A stretch of DNA of 64,000 bases from a bacterium (GTDB lineage Bacteria > Vulcanimicrobiota > JABDET01): NCBI GenBank assembly GCA_021800275.1, contig JAJYZB010000001.1, positions 310,001 to 374,000 of the forward strand, read 5' to 3'. The notes under the pieces were generated by a model. That model was not told the origin of the DNA, did no database searches, and worked only from the letters and a program-made list of their open reading frames with translations. Shown in pieces: positions 26,999 through 38,913 of the stretch. Position numbers and translations under genes: made by a program. Position 1 is the stretch's first letter. Each line of letters opens with the position of its first letter.

Positions 26999-27292
26999 AT
27001 GACTTATGTGATAGCCGAACCATGCATCAATGTGAAAGATCACGGATGTGTGGATGTCTGTCCAGTGGACTGCATCCATCCCCGCCAGGACGAGGATAAA
27101 GGGGAAGTGATGCTGTACATTAATCCCGATGAATGCATTGACTGCGGAGCCTGTGTTCCAGCCTGTCCTGTTTCCGCTATTTTTCCCGAAGATGAACTGA
27201 AAGAGGAGTGGAAATATTTTAAAGAAATGAACAGCGATTATTATAAATTGGATGCCGCTGCATTTGAATCAAAATGGAAAAGAAAGTCTTAA
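26999..27292 (+). CDS. Ferredoxin of the FdxA (7Fe/8Fe) type
   Basis: A 97-aa ferredoxin. The first cluster region is [20 protein letters not shown], and the second is [17 protein letters not shown]. The C-x7-C-x3-CP spacing in the first motif is that of [3Fe-4S]/[4Fe-4S] 7Fe ferredoxins. I chose ATG 26999 (MTYVIAEPC), with an AAAGGAG site 10 bp upstream; an earlier TTG is less likely. It could serve the 2-oxoacid:ferredoxin oxidoreductase encoded 3.4 kb away. Confidence 0.93.
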   Translation: MTYVIAEPCINVKDHGCVDVCPVDCIHPRQDEDKGEVMLYINPDECIDCGACVPACPVSAIFPEDELKEEWKYFKEMNSDYYKLDAAAFESKWKRKS

Positions 27293-27294
27293 AA

Positions 27295-27356
27295 TTGAGT
27301 TTTTCTAAATAAAATTATAATGAAATGCAGCCTAAGCGGCTGAGGTAGAGAACCTC
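27295..27356 (+). promoter_or_regulatory. Possible promoter and leader hairpins before cbs
   Basis: TTGAGT at 27295-27300 and TATAAT at 27316-27321 with a short 15-bp spacer. The leader then has TGAGGT/ACCTCA arms (27341-27356) just before a GGAG site. Confidence 0.4.
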
Positions 27357-27368
27357 ATTGGAGAGAAA

Positions 27369-28724
27369 ATGATTTATGAAAACATCCTCCAGATTATTGG
27401 GAAAACCCCTCTGGTTCGCTTCAATAAAATTACTTCAGGATTAAAATCAGTTCTGGTTGGGAAACTTGAGTTTTTAAATCCAGGAGGAAGTGTCAAAGAC
27501 CGCATTGGGATAACCATGCTGGAAGCCGCAGAAAAAAAAGGGCTTCTCAAGCCTGGAGGTGTTGTCATTGAAGCCACTTCAGGAAACACAGGAATTGGAT
27601 TGGCTCTGACAGCAGCAGTCAAAGGTTATAAAATTATTTTTACGATTCCAGACAAACAGAGCAGAGAAAAAATTGATATGCTGAAAGCTTTCGGGGCAGA
27701 AGTTATCGTCTGCCCCACTGCTGTCGAACCTCAGGATCCGAGAAGTTATTATTCTGTGGCAAAACGTTTAAGCCAGGAAATTCCAAATAGTTATTATCCT
27801 GATCAATACTCCAATCCTATCAATCCCTTAACCCATTACGAAACAACTGGCCCTGAAATCTGGGAGCAAACAGAAGGAAAAATCGATTGTTTAGTTGCTG
27901 GGATGGGAACAGGGGGAACCATTTCAGGAGCGGGAAAATTTTTAAAAGAAAAAAAAACAGATTTGAAAGTCATTGGAGCGGACCCCGTTGGGTCTATCTA
28001 TTACGAATATTTTAAAACTCAAAAAATAGGTCCTGCTTTCCCGTACAAAGTGGAGGGAATAGGGGAAGATTTCCTTCCTGGAACCATGGATTTTTCGATT
28101 GTTGACGAGATGATTCAGGTTACTGATAAAGACTCCTTTCAGATGGCTAGAAAAGTTACCCGTGAGGAAGGAATTTTTATTGGTGGTTCAGGTGGATGTG
28201 CTGTTTACGCCGCCCTTCAGATCGCAAAAAGATTTAACACCCAAAAAATCATTCTAGTCATTCTGCCTGAATCAGGCGGGAGAAACTTGGGAAAAATTTA
28301 CAATGATGAGTGGATGAAAGAGAACCAATTCCTCGAGTCCCCAATCAGACTCACAGCAAAAGACCTGCTAGAAAGAAAAAAACAAACTCTGCTGATCACC
28401 CTTCCTCCACACGCAACTGCTTTAGAAGCCTTAAAAAAAATAAAAGAAAGCGATATTTCTCAAATTCCTATTCTGGAAAATGGAAAGTGCGTCGGAACAA
28501 TTCATGAGGATGCCAGCATTGATCTCTTGATGCTTGGGAAGGACCTGAATAATATTTACTTGCAGGAAATCATGAAGCCCCCTCTCCCTATTGTTTCTCC
28601 TGAAACAAATCTTGAAGCTTTGACAGAAGTTTTAACGAAACAATCCCAAGCAGTTCTGGTTAAGCTGGGCGAAAAAGAATATCAAATTTTAACAAAATAT
28701 GACCTCATCCATACCCTGCTTTAA
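27369..28724 (+). CDS. cbs: Cystathionine beta-synthase with C-terminal CBS domains
   Basis: A 451-aa PLP enzyme. The PLP lysine is in NPGGSVKDRIGITMLEAAE, and the substrate loop is ATSGNTGIGLAL. PDKQSREKIDMLKAFGAEVI and YPDQYSNPINPLTHYETT resemble cystathionine beta-synthases more than O-acetylserine sulfhydrylases. The last ~110 residues form two CBS domains (ATALEALKKIKESDISQIP and a second with KPPLPIVSPETNLEAL). The product would be cystathionine for transsulfuration, though OASS activity cannot be excluded. The permease gene begins 2 bp after its stop. Confidence 0.85.
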   Translation: MIYENILQIIGKTPLVRFNKITSGLKSVLVGKLEFLNPGGSVKDRIGITMLEAAEKKGLLKPGGVVIEATSGNTGIGLALTAAVKGYKIIFTIPDKQSREKIDMLKAFGAEVIVCPTAVEPQDPRSYYSVAKRLSQEIPNSYYPDQYSNPINPLTHYETTGPEIWEQTEGKIDCLVAGMGTGGTISGAGKFLKEKKTDLKVIGADPVGSIYYEYFKTQKIGPAFPYKVEGIGEDFLPGTMDFSIVDEMIQVTDKDSFQMARKVTREEGIFIGGSGGCAVYAALQIAKRFNTQKIILVILPESGGRNLGKIYNDEWMKENQFLESPIRLTAKDLLERKKQTLLITLPPHATALEALKKIKESDISQIPILENGKCVGTIHEDASIDLLMLGKDLNNIYLQEIMKPPLPIVSPETNLEALTEVLTKQSQAVLVKLGEKEYQILTKYDLIHTLL

Positions 28725-28726
28725 TC

Positions 28727-30286
28727 ATGCCAGAAACGAACAATAATCGCTCTCATTCTGAACTCCGCAGAGATGTAACTATCTGGGGCTCTTACATGTG
28801 GGGATATGCGGACGTCGGAGCTGATGTTTATGTCGCTCTTGGTTTAGTTATGTTCTATGCCAAAGGAGGCACTCTTTATGCCTTTGCATTTGCCGGATTA
28901 GTCTATATTTTAATAGGACTTGCTTACACTGAACTGGCTTCTGCTTACCCGGTTGCTGGTGGAGGTCCCTATTATGCTCTAAGAGGACTTGGAGATTTCT
29001 GGGCTCTTATTTCCGGTTCTGCACTGGCATTAGATTACACGATTGACGTCGCCCTTTTTGCTCTGGCATCAGCCGGCTATTTTGACTACTTTTTACCTGA
29101 TAAAATTGTCAAAACTTTTATTTATCTGGGTTCCTACGTTCCCCATTTTTACTGGTTCCAATGCCTTGAAAGCATGGTTTTAATCGCTTTTCTCATTTGG
29201 ATCAATATTCTTGGAATCAAAGAATCCTCACTGCTGAATGAGCTGCTTGGCGGATTTGACATCTGCATGGAAAGTCTGATCATTGTCATGGGATTTCTTT
29301 TTGCCTGGAAACCCGATCTTTTTCTTCATCAGATCCAATTTCAACTTCCTAACCTTTACGATTTCATGAGAGGTTCCTCACTTGCTATCATCTCTTACGT
29401 AGGACTGGAATCTATCTCACAGGCTGCACAAGAAACAAAAAGACCATCCACTGTTGTCCCAAGAACTTCACTCACTCTAATTTTTACGGTCTTCTTGTTT
29501 GCTCTTTCTTTTTCAAGCCTGAGTCTGGGAATGCTGCCCTGGCAGGTCATTGCCAGGCATGAAAATAATCCAATCGCAGTCCTTGCTTCTCATCTGCCCC
29601 TTATTGGGAGATTTGCAGGGGCTCTTGCAGCAGTCATGGGAGGATTAATTCTCTTAATCTCATCCAATTCAGGGGTCATGTCTGTCAGCCGTTTAAGTTA
29701 TTCATTAAGTCAATTCAACCTGATCCCAAAATGGTTTAATGAAGTCCATCCAAAATACAAAACCCCAGTTAGAACGATTCTAATTTTCTCGGGAATTGCT
29801 GTGGTGCAGACCATTTTAGCTTATCTCAGTCATAATGCTCTGCATACTTTAGGAAATATGTACGCTTTTGGAGCAACCCTTGGCTATTTGCTGGTCTTTG
29901 TTTCTTTAATAAAGCTGCGAGCGACAGATCCCTATACTCCGCGCCCTTACAAAATGCCCTTCAATATAAAATTCAAAAAATGGAATGGAGAAATATTAGA
30001 ATTTCCAGTTCTGGCAATTCTTGGTTTGATTGGGGTTGCGGCTGTTTTAGCAGCCGTGATTTGGACCCATAAAATTGCGCGAATCGCGAGTCCAATCTGG
30101 ATTCTACTCTGGTTCGGATATTATGTTTGGTATAGAAGAAAACAAAATCTTTCACCTTGGCAAACGGTTAAACGAGATTGGGAAACAGAACAAAAATCAG
30201 TACTGGAATCAGCAGAAGAATACGACCTTCTGGAACAGTACAAATGGGCGTTGACGGAAAGAGATAAAAAAATCCAAAAAATCTAA
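28727..30286 (+). CDS. APC-superfamily amino acid permease
   Basis: A 519-aa integral membrane protein with about 12 predicted hydrophobic segments. The start has IWGSYMWGYADVGADVYVAL and the loop ASAYPVAGGGPYYALRGLGD typical of APC transporters; RLSYSLSQFNLIPKWFNEVH is another. It should move an amino acid across the inner membrane. Its placement directly after cbs suggests a sulfur amino acid or serine substrate, which is only a guess. The C-terminal ~70 residues are hydrophilic and cytoplasmic. Confidence 0.88.
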   Translation: MPETNNNRSHSELRRDVTIWGSYMWGYADVGADVYVALGLVMFYAKGGTLYAFAFAGLVYILIGLAYTELASAYPVAGGGPYYALRGLGDFWALISGSALALDYTIDVALFALASAGYFDYFLPDKIVKTFIYLGSYVPHFYWFQCLESMVLIAFLIWINILGIKESSLLNELLGGFDICMESLIIVMGFLFAWKPDLFLHQIQFQLPNLYDFMRGSSLAIISYVGLESISQAAQETKRPSTVVPRTSLTLIFTVFLFALSFSSLSLGMLPWQVIARHENNPIAVLASHLPLIGRFAGALAAVMGGLILLISSNSGVMSVSRLSYSLSQFNLIPKWFNEVHPKYKTPVRTILIFSGIAVVQTILAYLSHNALHTLGNMYAFGATLGYLLVFVSLIKLRATDPYTPRPYKMPFNIKFKKWNGEILEFPVLAILGLIGVAAVLAAVIWTHKIARIASPIWILLWFGYYVWYRRKQNLSPWQTVKRDWETEQKSVLESAEEYDLLEQYKWALTERDKKIQKI

Positions 30287-30341
30287 TCTCGTTCGCAAAC
30301 CTCTCGCAAGCAGCGTTTAGCTTCCTCGCTTCGAATAATCT

Positions 30342-30364
30342 CTCTCTCCTTCCTTCGGAGAGAG
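30342..30364. terminator. Hairpin between convergent permease and korB genes
   Basis: CTCTCTCC at 30342-30349 pairs with GGAGAGAG at 30357-30364 around a 7-base loop. It is in the 94-bp gap between two convergent genes, so it could end transcription from both sides; no clear U-tract follows. Confidence 0.45.
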
Positions 30365-30380
30365 TCTCGCTCGCTTCGAC

Positions 30381-33207
<2,827 letters not shown>

Positions 33208-33354
33208 TACTTACAACCTCCTTCAAGGGTTTGCACCAAGACATGCAAAAACACAAAAAATGCAACCTTTCTATTGAGCTTTTTTAAAATTTCAATACGC
33301 TTCAACTAAACTCCTTCACACTCTTCAGTGGCGCTGAAAAATATGCATGAACAC

Positions 33355-34713
33355 TCATAATAGCTCATCTCGATATCTTAAAAAGAGCAGAGGACCGCGA
33401 TCCAGAACCCCAGCATAACAGGCAACCTGCCCACTTCGAGTAATATCTCTCAACTTCAGAGGTTCTTTTATTTCTTCTTCGCAGGATAAAACATACTCTT
33501 TCGCTTCTTCTATCGTTAAAGCTGCGACTCGATAAGCCCTTAACCCTTTAACATTATCATCCTGACTGTTCTGAACATCTCCTTCCACGACAAATTCCCA
33601 AGACACATGATGTTCACGATAAATTCCACGCAGCTCAGCAATCTGCTCCAGAGCTTTTAGATGGTTAGGGGAAAACCGAAGGGCAATTGCAAACTGTTTT
33701 TTCGCTTTGTCTGTTTCAGTTAATTTTCTATAGGCATATCCTAGTTGATAAGCGCATTCAGCCAGAATAAAATTCCACTGCACACCCCATTCTTCCCGAT
33801 CTTTTTCCAAAAAAATCCCCAACGCTTTTTCAAGAGGCTTGACAGCTTCTTCAGGTTTCCCTTTTTCAACAAGAAGTTCACCCAGTCTGAATAAAAGAGT
33901 TGGAAAATCTGGCGCGTGATAAAGTCCCTCTTTATACTTCTCTTCCGCTTCTTTTAACTTTCCCTCTTTCTGGAGAAGGAGTCCCCAATGTTCATATCCG
34001 GAACCTTCCTCAGGAGCTAAAGCGATTGACTGTTTATAAGCTTCAACAGCCTTTTCATGATTTCCGAGAAGAAGATAGGCATTCCCAATTCGAGGAAAAA
34101 CAGCTGCTGCTCCTCCGCCTCTAGTCAAAAAAATCTGATAAAACTTTAAAGCTTCTTGCAGTAAATTCAACTGAAAAGCACAGTCTCCAGCATCTAAAAA
34201 TACCTCAAGATCATCGGGATTTTTAGAAATGGCTTCTTTAAATTTTCGATACGCGGCTCTAAGATTCCCCATTTTTTTTAAAACTGTCCCCCAATGATAA
34301 TATGGAAACCATAACCCCGGGTTAACTCTGGTAGCATAACGATACCTCCCCATGGCCGCCTGCAGCTTCCCCTCATTTAAAAGAAAATTTCCCAGGGCAT
34401 CATACGCCGGAGCAAAATGAGGATCCAATCTCAAAGCTTCTTTAGCTTCAAGAATGGCTTGTTTGACTTGTCCAGTCTCATAAAGGGAAACCGAAATAAG
34501 CAGGTGTATTTCGGGTTTTTCCTTGAGAGGAACAGCATCAAAAGAAACCTGTTTAAGGTAATCGAGCGCTTTGTCAAACTCTCCCCTGCCGATCGCTTCT
34601 CTCGCTTTTTTTATAAAATCCACAAAGAAAAGTTCCCTAAAAGGGAACCCCATCCTTTTACCCGAGAACTTCACAGGGAAGGAAGAGCTGAATTTTCTCA
34701 AGAAAATAAACAT
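33355..34713 (-). CDS. TPR-repeat protein
   Basis: A 422-452-aa protein made mainly of tetratricopeptide repeats (ALRLDPHFAPAYDALGNFLL, AISKNPDDLEVFLDAGDCAF, SIALAPEEGSGYEHWGLLLQ). The first 30 codons look like extension; GTG 34623 (VDFIKKAREAIGRGEFDKAL) is a better start and has an inverted repeat just upstream. The C-terminal ~110 residues (EEAKEYVLSCEEEIKEPLKL, later GQVACYAGVLDRGPLLFLRY) form an unknown domain. No signal peptide is evident at the later start, so it is probably cytoplasmic. Function not assigned. Confidence 0.8.
   Translation of the reverse strand: MFIFLRKFSSSFPVKFSGKRMGFPFRELFFVDFIKKAREAIGRGEFDKALDYLKQVSFDAVPLKEKPEIHLLISVSLYETGQVKQAILEAKEALRLDPHFAPAYDALGNFLLNEGKLQAAMGRYRYATRVNPGLWFPYYHWGTVLKKMGNLRAAYRKFKEAISKNPDDLEVFLDAGDCAFQLNLLQEALKFYQIFLTRGGGAAAVFPRIGNAYLLLGNHEKAVEAYKQSIALAPEEGSGYEHWGLLLQKEGKLKEAEEKYKEGLYHAPDFPTLLFRLGELLVEKGKPEEAVKPLEKALGIFLEKDREEWGVQWNFILAECAYQLGYAYRKLTETDKAKKQFAIALRFSPNHLKALEQIAELRGIYREHHVSWEFVVEGDVQNSQDDNVKGLRAYRVAALTIEEAKEYVLSCEEEIKEPLKLRDITRSGQVACYAGVLDRGPLLFLRYRDELL
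34632..34648 (-). promoter_or_regulatory. Inverted repeat just upstream of the preferred TPR start
   Basis: GTTCCC (34632-34637) and GGGAAC (34643-34648) around TAAAA, 8 bp from GTG 34623. It may be an operator or a hairpin affecting translation. Confidence 0.4.
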
Positions 34714-34754
34714 TCAAATGGGTTTTAACAAGTTTTTTCCAGAAAATCTCTGAC

Positions 34755-35945
34755 ATGAAAAATCTATTTTATTATTTTTTTCTAATCGTTATTTTTTTCA
34801 CTGTTTCTCGGGTTCTTACTTTCCCGATCCCTTTACAAACTTTCCATCCTTACCAGAGCGTTTTCGAACGATTCCCTTATTTGCAGGATATGTCTTCTCA
34901 TTCTGTCGTCATCCTGTGGGAAACCTTGAAACCCACGAAAGGAATTCTTGCAGTCAAAACAGAGAGAGCAAAAGCCACTCTCCTCAAAGAGAATAGAATC
35001 ACTCGAAATCACATCATCAGGATACACAGCCTGGAACCCAATACTTTTTACTGGTATCGGATTATTTCAGAGGAAAGAATTCCTGTCACCCCATGGATCT
35101 GGTTTAAAACTTTCCCGACCAGACATAATTCTCATTTTTCCTTTGCTGTGTTTGGAGACAGTGGAAATGGTTCAAATTATCAAAAAAAAGTAGCGCATCA
35201 GATTTTTCTTCATCACCCTCTTTTGATTCTTCAGACAGGAGATTTAATTTACGGAAAAAAGTCCCCAGGAGGTTTTGATCGAAAATTTTTTGGGATATAC
35301 TGGAAAACTATTAAAAATGCCCCTATTTTCCCTGTTCTTGGAAATCATGATCTTCATGCCGAAAAAGGAAAGCCTCTTCTGCACACCTTTGTCCTGCCAG
35401 ATGATTCGCCTGGCGGCGGGAGATATTATAGTTTTAACTGTGGCGACGTCCATTTTACTGCTCTGGACTCCATGGCTCCTTTATCTCCCGGTTCAACCCA
35501 GTATCACTGGCTGATACACGATTTATCAAATTCAAAATTGCCTTTGAAAATCGCCTACTTCCACTATCCTCTTTATTCCAGCGGATTTCATAGAAGCAAT
35601 TTATCTCTTCGTAAAATTCTCGATCCTGTCTTCAAAAAGTATCACGTTTCCCTTGTTTTCAATGGCCATGACCATGATTATGAAAGAACGCTTCCAATCC
35701 ACGGAACAACATTTGTGGTTACAGGGGGCGGGGGCGGAATCCTTTACCCTGTCTGGGCATCCAGATGGACAGCCTATTCAGCCACTGTCCACCATTTCGT
35801 ATGGTGTAGAGTCAAGGGACTAATGATCAACTGCTCAGCCATTGATGACCGCGGCAAAACTTTCGATAAATTCACAGTCAGCCCCCCTCAAGCAGGTCTC
35901 ATCAAAAAACTCAATGAACCTAAAAAAACTTTTAAAAAAGGCTAA
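34755..35945 (+). CDS. Secreted purple-acid-phosphatase-like metallophosphoesterase
   Basis: A 396-aa exported phosphoesterase. The signal is YYFFLIVIFFTVSRVL. A short FN3-like N-domain (SVVILWETL and EPNTFYWYRII) precedes the catalytic domain. Metal ligands appear in order: FGDSGNG, QTGDLIYG, LGNHDLH, YFHYPLYSSG and FNGHDHDYERTLP. Such enzymes release phosphate from esters in the periplasm or outside. The gene is divergent from the TPR gene, with only 41 bp between ORFs. Confidence 0.9.
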   Translation: MKNLFYYFFLIVIFFTVSRVLTFPIPLQTFHPYQSVFERFPYLQDMSSHSVVILWETLKPTKGILAVKTERAKATLLKENRITRNHIIRIHSLEPNTFYWYRIISEERIPVTPWIWFKTFPTRHNSHFSFAVFGDSGNGSNYQKKVAHQIFLHHPLLILQTGDLIYGKKSPGGFDRKFFGIYWKTIKNAPIFPVLGNHDLHAEKGKPLLHTFVLPDDSPGGGRYYSFNCGDVHFTALDSMAPLSPGSTQYHWLIHDLSNSKLPLKIAYFHYPLYSSGFHRSNLSLRKILDPVFKKYHVSLVFNGHDHDYERTLPIHGTTFVVTGGGGGILYPVWASRWTAYSATVHHFVWCRVKGLMINCSAIDDRGKTFDKFTVSPPQAGLIKKLNEPKKTFKKG

Positions 35946-35977
35946 TTTTCCCTTTGTGGTGAACTAGTCCTTTAACC

Positions 35978-37102
35978 ATGAAAAAACGAGTTGTTGTGGC
36001 AATGAGCGGAGGAGTGGACTCTTCTGTCGCAGCCTGTCTTCTGGCTGAACAAGGTTATGAAGTCATTGGATTAACCATGCAGACCTGGCCCGCCAGCTCC
36101 ATACAAAACTCAGGAGGGAAACTAAGAGGATGCTGCGGAATAGATGCCGCCAGGGACGCTTTTTCAGTCTGCAGCCTTCTTGGAATTCCTCATTATGTTT
36201 TAAATTTTCAGGAGGTTTTCCAGAAACAGGTCATTGACAATTTCACACAAGAATACCTTTCAGGCAGAACCCCTAATCCCTGTGTGCGCTGCAATGAATT
36301 CATTAAATTTAAAGCTCTATTGGAAAAATCTCTTTCTTTACAAGCAGATTTTTTAGCCACTGGCCATTATGCAAGAACAGCTTATAATCCAGCAAAGAAC
36401 AGATACTGTCTGAGCAAAGGAAAAGATCAGAAAAAGGATCAATCCTATGTGCTTTATCCGTTAAAACAGCAAGAACTCGAAAAAACCATTTTCCCTTTAG
36501 GAGACTGGACAAAAGAAGAAGTCAGAGCTTATGCTCGGGAAAAAAATCTCCCAACTGCTAAAAAATCAGATAGTTATGACCTTTGCTTTGTTCCCGATGG
36601 TAATTACGAAGAATTTATTCAAAGAGAAACAACAGCCCGTATTGCTCCAGGAGAAATTTTAAATCAAAAAGGGGAAACTCTCGGAAATCACAAAGGAATT
36701 CCTTTCTATACAATAGGACAGAGGAAAGGGCTCGGAATTTCTTCAAAAGAACCAATTTTTGTTCTTTCAATGGATCTTGAAACCAACACTCTGGTCGTTG
36801 GCAGAGAACAGGAATTATACCACGATACTCTGTCAGCGGAAAACATAAACTGGATCAGTACAAGCCCTCCTGACAAACCCATCAAAGCCTCAGCTAAAAT
36901 TCGATATCATGCAACTGAAGAAGAAGTCTTAATCACTCCGCTGTCTGAAGGCAGCTGCACAGTGAGCTTTAATAAGCCTCAAAAAGCCATTACACCTGGA
37001 CAGGCAATTGTTTTTTACGAAAGAGATGAAGTTCTGGGTGGTGGAACAATCAAAATGTCTGACAGGAAGGATCCTGCCAGAACTCTCACGAACACTACCT
37101 GA
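35978..37102 (+). CDS. mnmA: tRNA 2-thiouridylase MnmA
   Basis: A 374-aa tRNA-specific thiouridylase. The PP-loop is VVVAMSGGVDSSVAACLLAE, the first active-site Cys is in TPNPCVRCNEFIKF, and the second in YDLCFVPDGNY. FLATGHYART and RKGLGIS are also family hallmarks. It introduces s2U34 in Glu/Gln/Lys tRNAs, needing persulfide sulfur that SufS could supply. The length is normal. It is followed 4 bp later by a zinc-ribbon protein gene. Confidence 0.95.
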   Translation: MKKRVVVAMSGGVDSSVAACLLAEQGYEVIGLTMQTWPASSIQNSGGKLRGCCGIDAARDAFSVCSLLGIPHYVLNFQEVFQKQVIDNFTQEYLSGRTPNPCVRCNEFIKFKALLEKSLSLQADFLATGHYARTAYNPAKNRYCLSKGKDQKKDQSYVLYPLKQQELEKTIFPLGDWTKEEVRAYAREKNLPTAKKSDSYDLCFVPDGNYEEFIQRETTARIAPGEILNQKGETLGNHKGIPFYTIGQRKGLGISSKEPIFVLSMDLETNTLVVGREQELYHDTLSAENINWISTSPPDKPIKASAKIRYHATEEEVLITPLSEGSCTVSFNKPQKAITPGQAIVFYERDEVLGGGTIKMSDRKDPARTLTNTT

Positions 37103-37106
37103 AGTC

Positions 37107-37616
37107 ATGGTTGTCTGTATTAGATGTGGCCATCAAAATCCTGAAGGGGGACATTTCTGCGAATCCTGTAATGCAGTAATGCCAAAAATTTCAGAAACCA
37201 TATCAGCAGCACCTCCTGGAAGAATCAATGTTCACTACAACCAATTAAAAGAAGCTGTTGAAAAACTTCAATCTGGAGCAAGCTCTCAAGATCAGTACCT
37301 GGAAACATTGAATTTCATTTACAACACGATTTATGAAAGACTAACAGAAGTGGAAAATATGGATATTTCCGATGAAATCAAACCAGACTTCGAAGAACAA
37401 TACCAATTAGGAATTTCAGGAATCCATTTTTTCCTTCAAGGAATCGAAGAACTGAAACTTTATCTTGAAGATTCGAATCCCGCGCATCTCGCTTCAGGCA
37501 TGGAATCAGCTTATCAAGGAAACGAAAATTTAAATCAAGCTCTTGAAATGGCTCGAGAAGGACTGAGACGCTTAAAAGAACTGGGTGTTGATTCAGAGTT
37601 TGATATCATGAACTAA
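37107..37616 (+). CDS. Zinc-ribbon protein with helical C-terminus
   Basis: A 169-aa protein. The N-terminus is a zinc ribbon with two CxxC pairs (VCIRCGHQNPEGGHFCESC). The rest is predicted helical, with heptad-like segments (LKEAVEKLQSGASSQDQYLE, NLNQALEMAREGLRRLKELG). I do not recognise a specific family. The ATG 37107 lies 4 bp after the mnmA stop, so it belongs to the same transcript; an open frame reaching into mnmA (37008) is not the gene. Function unknown. Confidence 0.7.
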   Translation: MVVCIRCGHQNPEGGHFCESCNAVMPKISETISAAPPGRINVHYNQLKEAVEKLQSGASSQDQYLETLNFIYNTIYERLTEVENMDISDEIKPDFEEQYQLGISGIHFFLQGIEELKLYLEDSNPAHLASGMESAYQGNENLNQALEMAREGLRRLKELGVDSEFDIMN

Positions 37617-37681
37617 AACCTCTCAGATCTCCGCATATTTTCACTTTTCTACTCAATTTTCCGAAACCTGATTAAATCAGA

Positions 37682-38854
37682 TTATCCCTGTTTTTCGAGC
37701 CGCCTGAACTGCACAACTTTTGCCCCAAAAGGGAGTGGAATCATAATCAAACTGAATAAAATGCCCAAATATGGAATATTAATGGCGATTGTAAACAATG
37801 CCACTCCGATAGGAAGAGACTGCCAATAGGGAGGACGGTGGCGCTCCAGTTTCCCTAGAACCCTTTCTCCAAGCCAAAGGCTGACAAAAAGACGAGTCAC
37901 ATAAACCCCAATGGCGAATAAACTTAAAATGATAAATCCAAGCGGCAGTCCTAAAATGCTCAACATTAAAATAATTCCCAGGGTGGGAACAGTCAAACAA
38001 ATCACGACACCATACAAATAGCTTTCCCAAGGATGTTCCAGCATATCATCCATAATCATCCTAGCAGGTTTCTTTAACCACGTTGAAAGCGTAAAAAGCC
38101 CTACCACAATCAGCCACACGGCTGAAAGAATGCTGTGCAGAAAAGTATAAATCCAAGGAAACTGGAGCATACCCAAAAATCGGGGAGGTGGATAATGATG
38201 GATCATTTTCCCCGCCACATGTTTTATTTCACCCTTTACAACTGAGGGAGAAGTATAAAATAAATTTCCCATTAAAAACCCTTTTCCCCCTATATAAATT
38301 GAAGAAGTGGCTGTGACTCTAGCATTTCCCACCACAATTCCTTTAAAATCCACATTTTTCCCGAGAGCAATAAATTTTCCGGTATGAGTTCCTTCTAAAG
38401 TGATATCCTCTCCACCCATTAAAGTATCCCCTGAAACCTTACCCTTTGAGTTCGCCATAAACCCAAATTCCAGGAGGTCCCCTGCATCATTTCCCTTTTG
38501 TTCTGTATCCAGCGCAAGCATTCGACACACGCTGCAGCTAGTATCAGCATCAGCGCTTAAAGCAATAATATTAATCTCTCCGCTGACAGGACCTGTTACT
38601 TCAACCCTGCCCCCGGATAAAAAAACATTTCCATGAACAGCCCCCTGAACTCGGACAATTCCCCCTAATACAAACAAATCCCCATCCACAGTTCCTTTAA
38701 TGTCCACGTTCCAGCCCATCACATACAGGTCTGTGTGAACTGTCTTCCCCACAGGAAGAGTATATCTGAAAACAGCCCTTCCTTCAAAAGCAAAAGCGCG
38801 CTGGAAACCGAGAAAAACAAGAAAAAAGAAAATGCCTTTCAGCCATTTTTTCAT
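37682..38854 (-). CDS. Bactofilin-like beta-helix domain fused to a membrane domain
   Basis: A 390-aa protein. A signal (GIFFFLVFLGFQRAFA) is followed by about 200 residues of short beta repeats as in polymer-forming cytoskeletal proteins: VDGDLFVLGGIVRVQGAVHG, NVFLSGGRVEVTGPVSGEIN, later GEDITLEGTHTGKFIALGKN. The second half has several membrane helices (AVWLIVVGLFTLSTWL, LIMIPLPFGAKV). The layout puts the beta domain on the outside of the inner membrane, unlike cytoplasmic bactofilins. Similar proteins are widespread but poorly studied. Confidence 0.75.
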   Translation of the reverse strand: MKKWLKGIFFFLVFLGFQRAFAFEGRAVFRYTLPVGKTVHTDLYVMGWNVDIKGTVDGDLFVLGGIVRVQGAVHGNVFLSGGRVEVTGPVSGEINIIALSADADTSCSVCRMLALDTEQKGNDAGDLLEFGFMANSKGKVSGDTLMGGEDITLEGTHTGKFIALGKNVDFKGIVVGNARVTATSSIYIGGKGFLMGNLFYTSPSVVKGEIKHVAGKMIHHYPPPRFLGMLQFPWIYTFLHSILSAVWLIVVGLFTLSTWLKKPARMIMDDMLEHPWESYLYGVVICLTVPTLGIILMLSILGLPLGFIILSLFAIGVYVTRLFVSLWLGERVLGKLERHRPPYWQSLPIGVALFTIAINIPYLGILFSLIMIPLPFGAKVVQFRRLEKQG

Positions 38855-38913
38855 AAAGCTTGATTAGAGAAAAAAGGACTTGAACCCTTTCCTCTCAGAT
38901 CTCATAATAAGCA

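Noticed and set aside
30287-30380. Repeated TTCGAAGCGAG-like motifs around the convergent hairpin as a tRNA or CRISPR piece
   Set aside because: Only two short copies, no tRNA fold and no spacers; best read as intergenic hairpin sequence.
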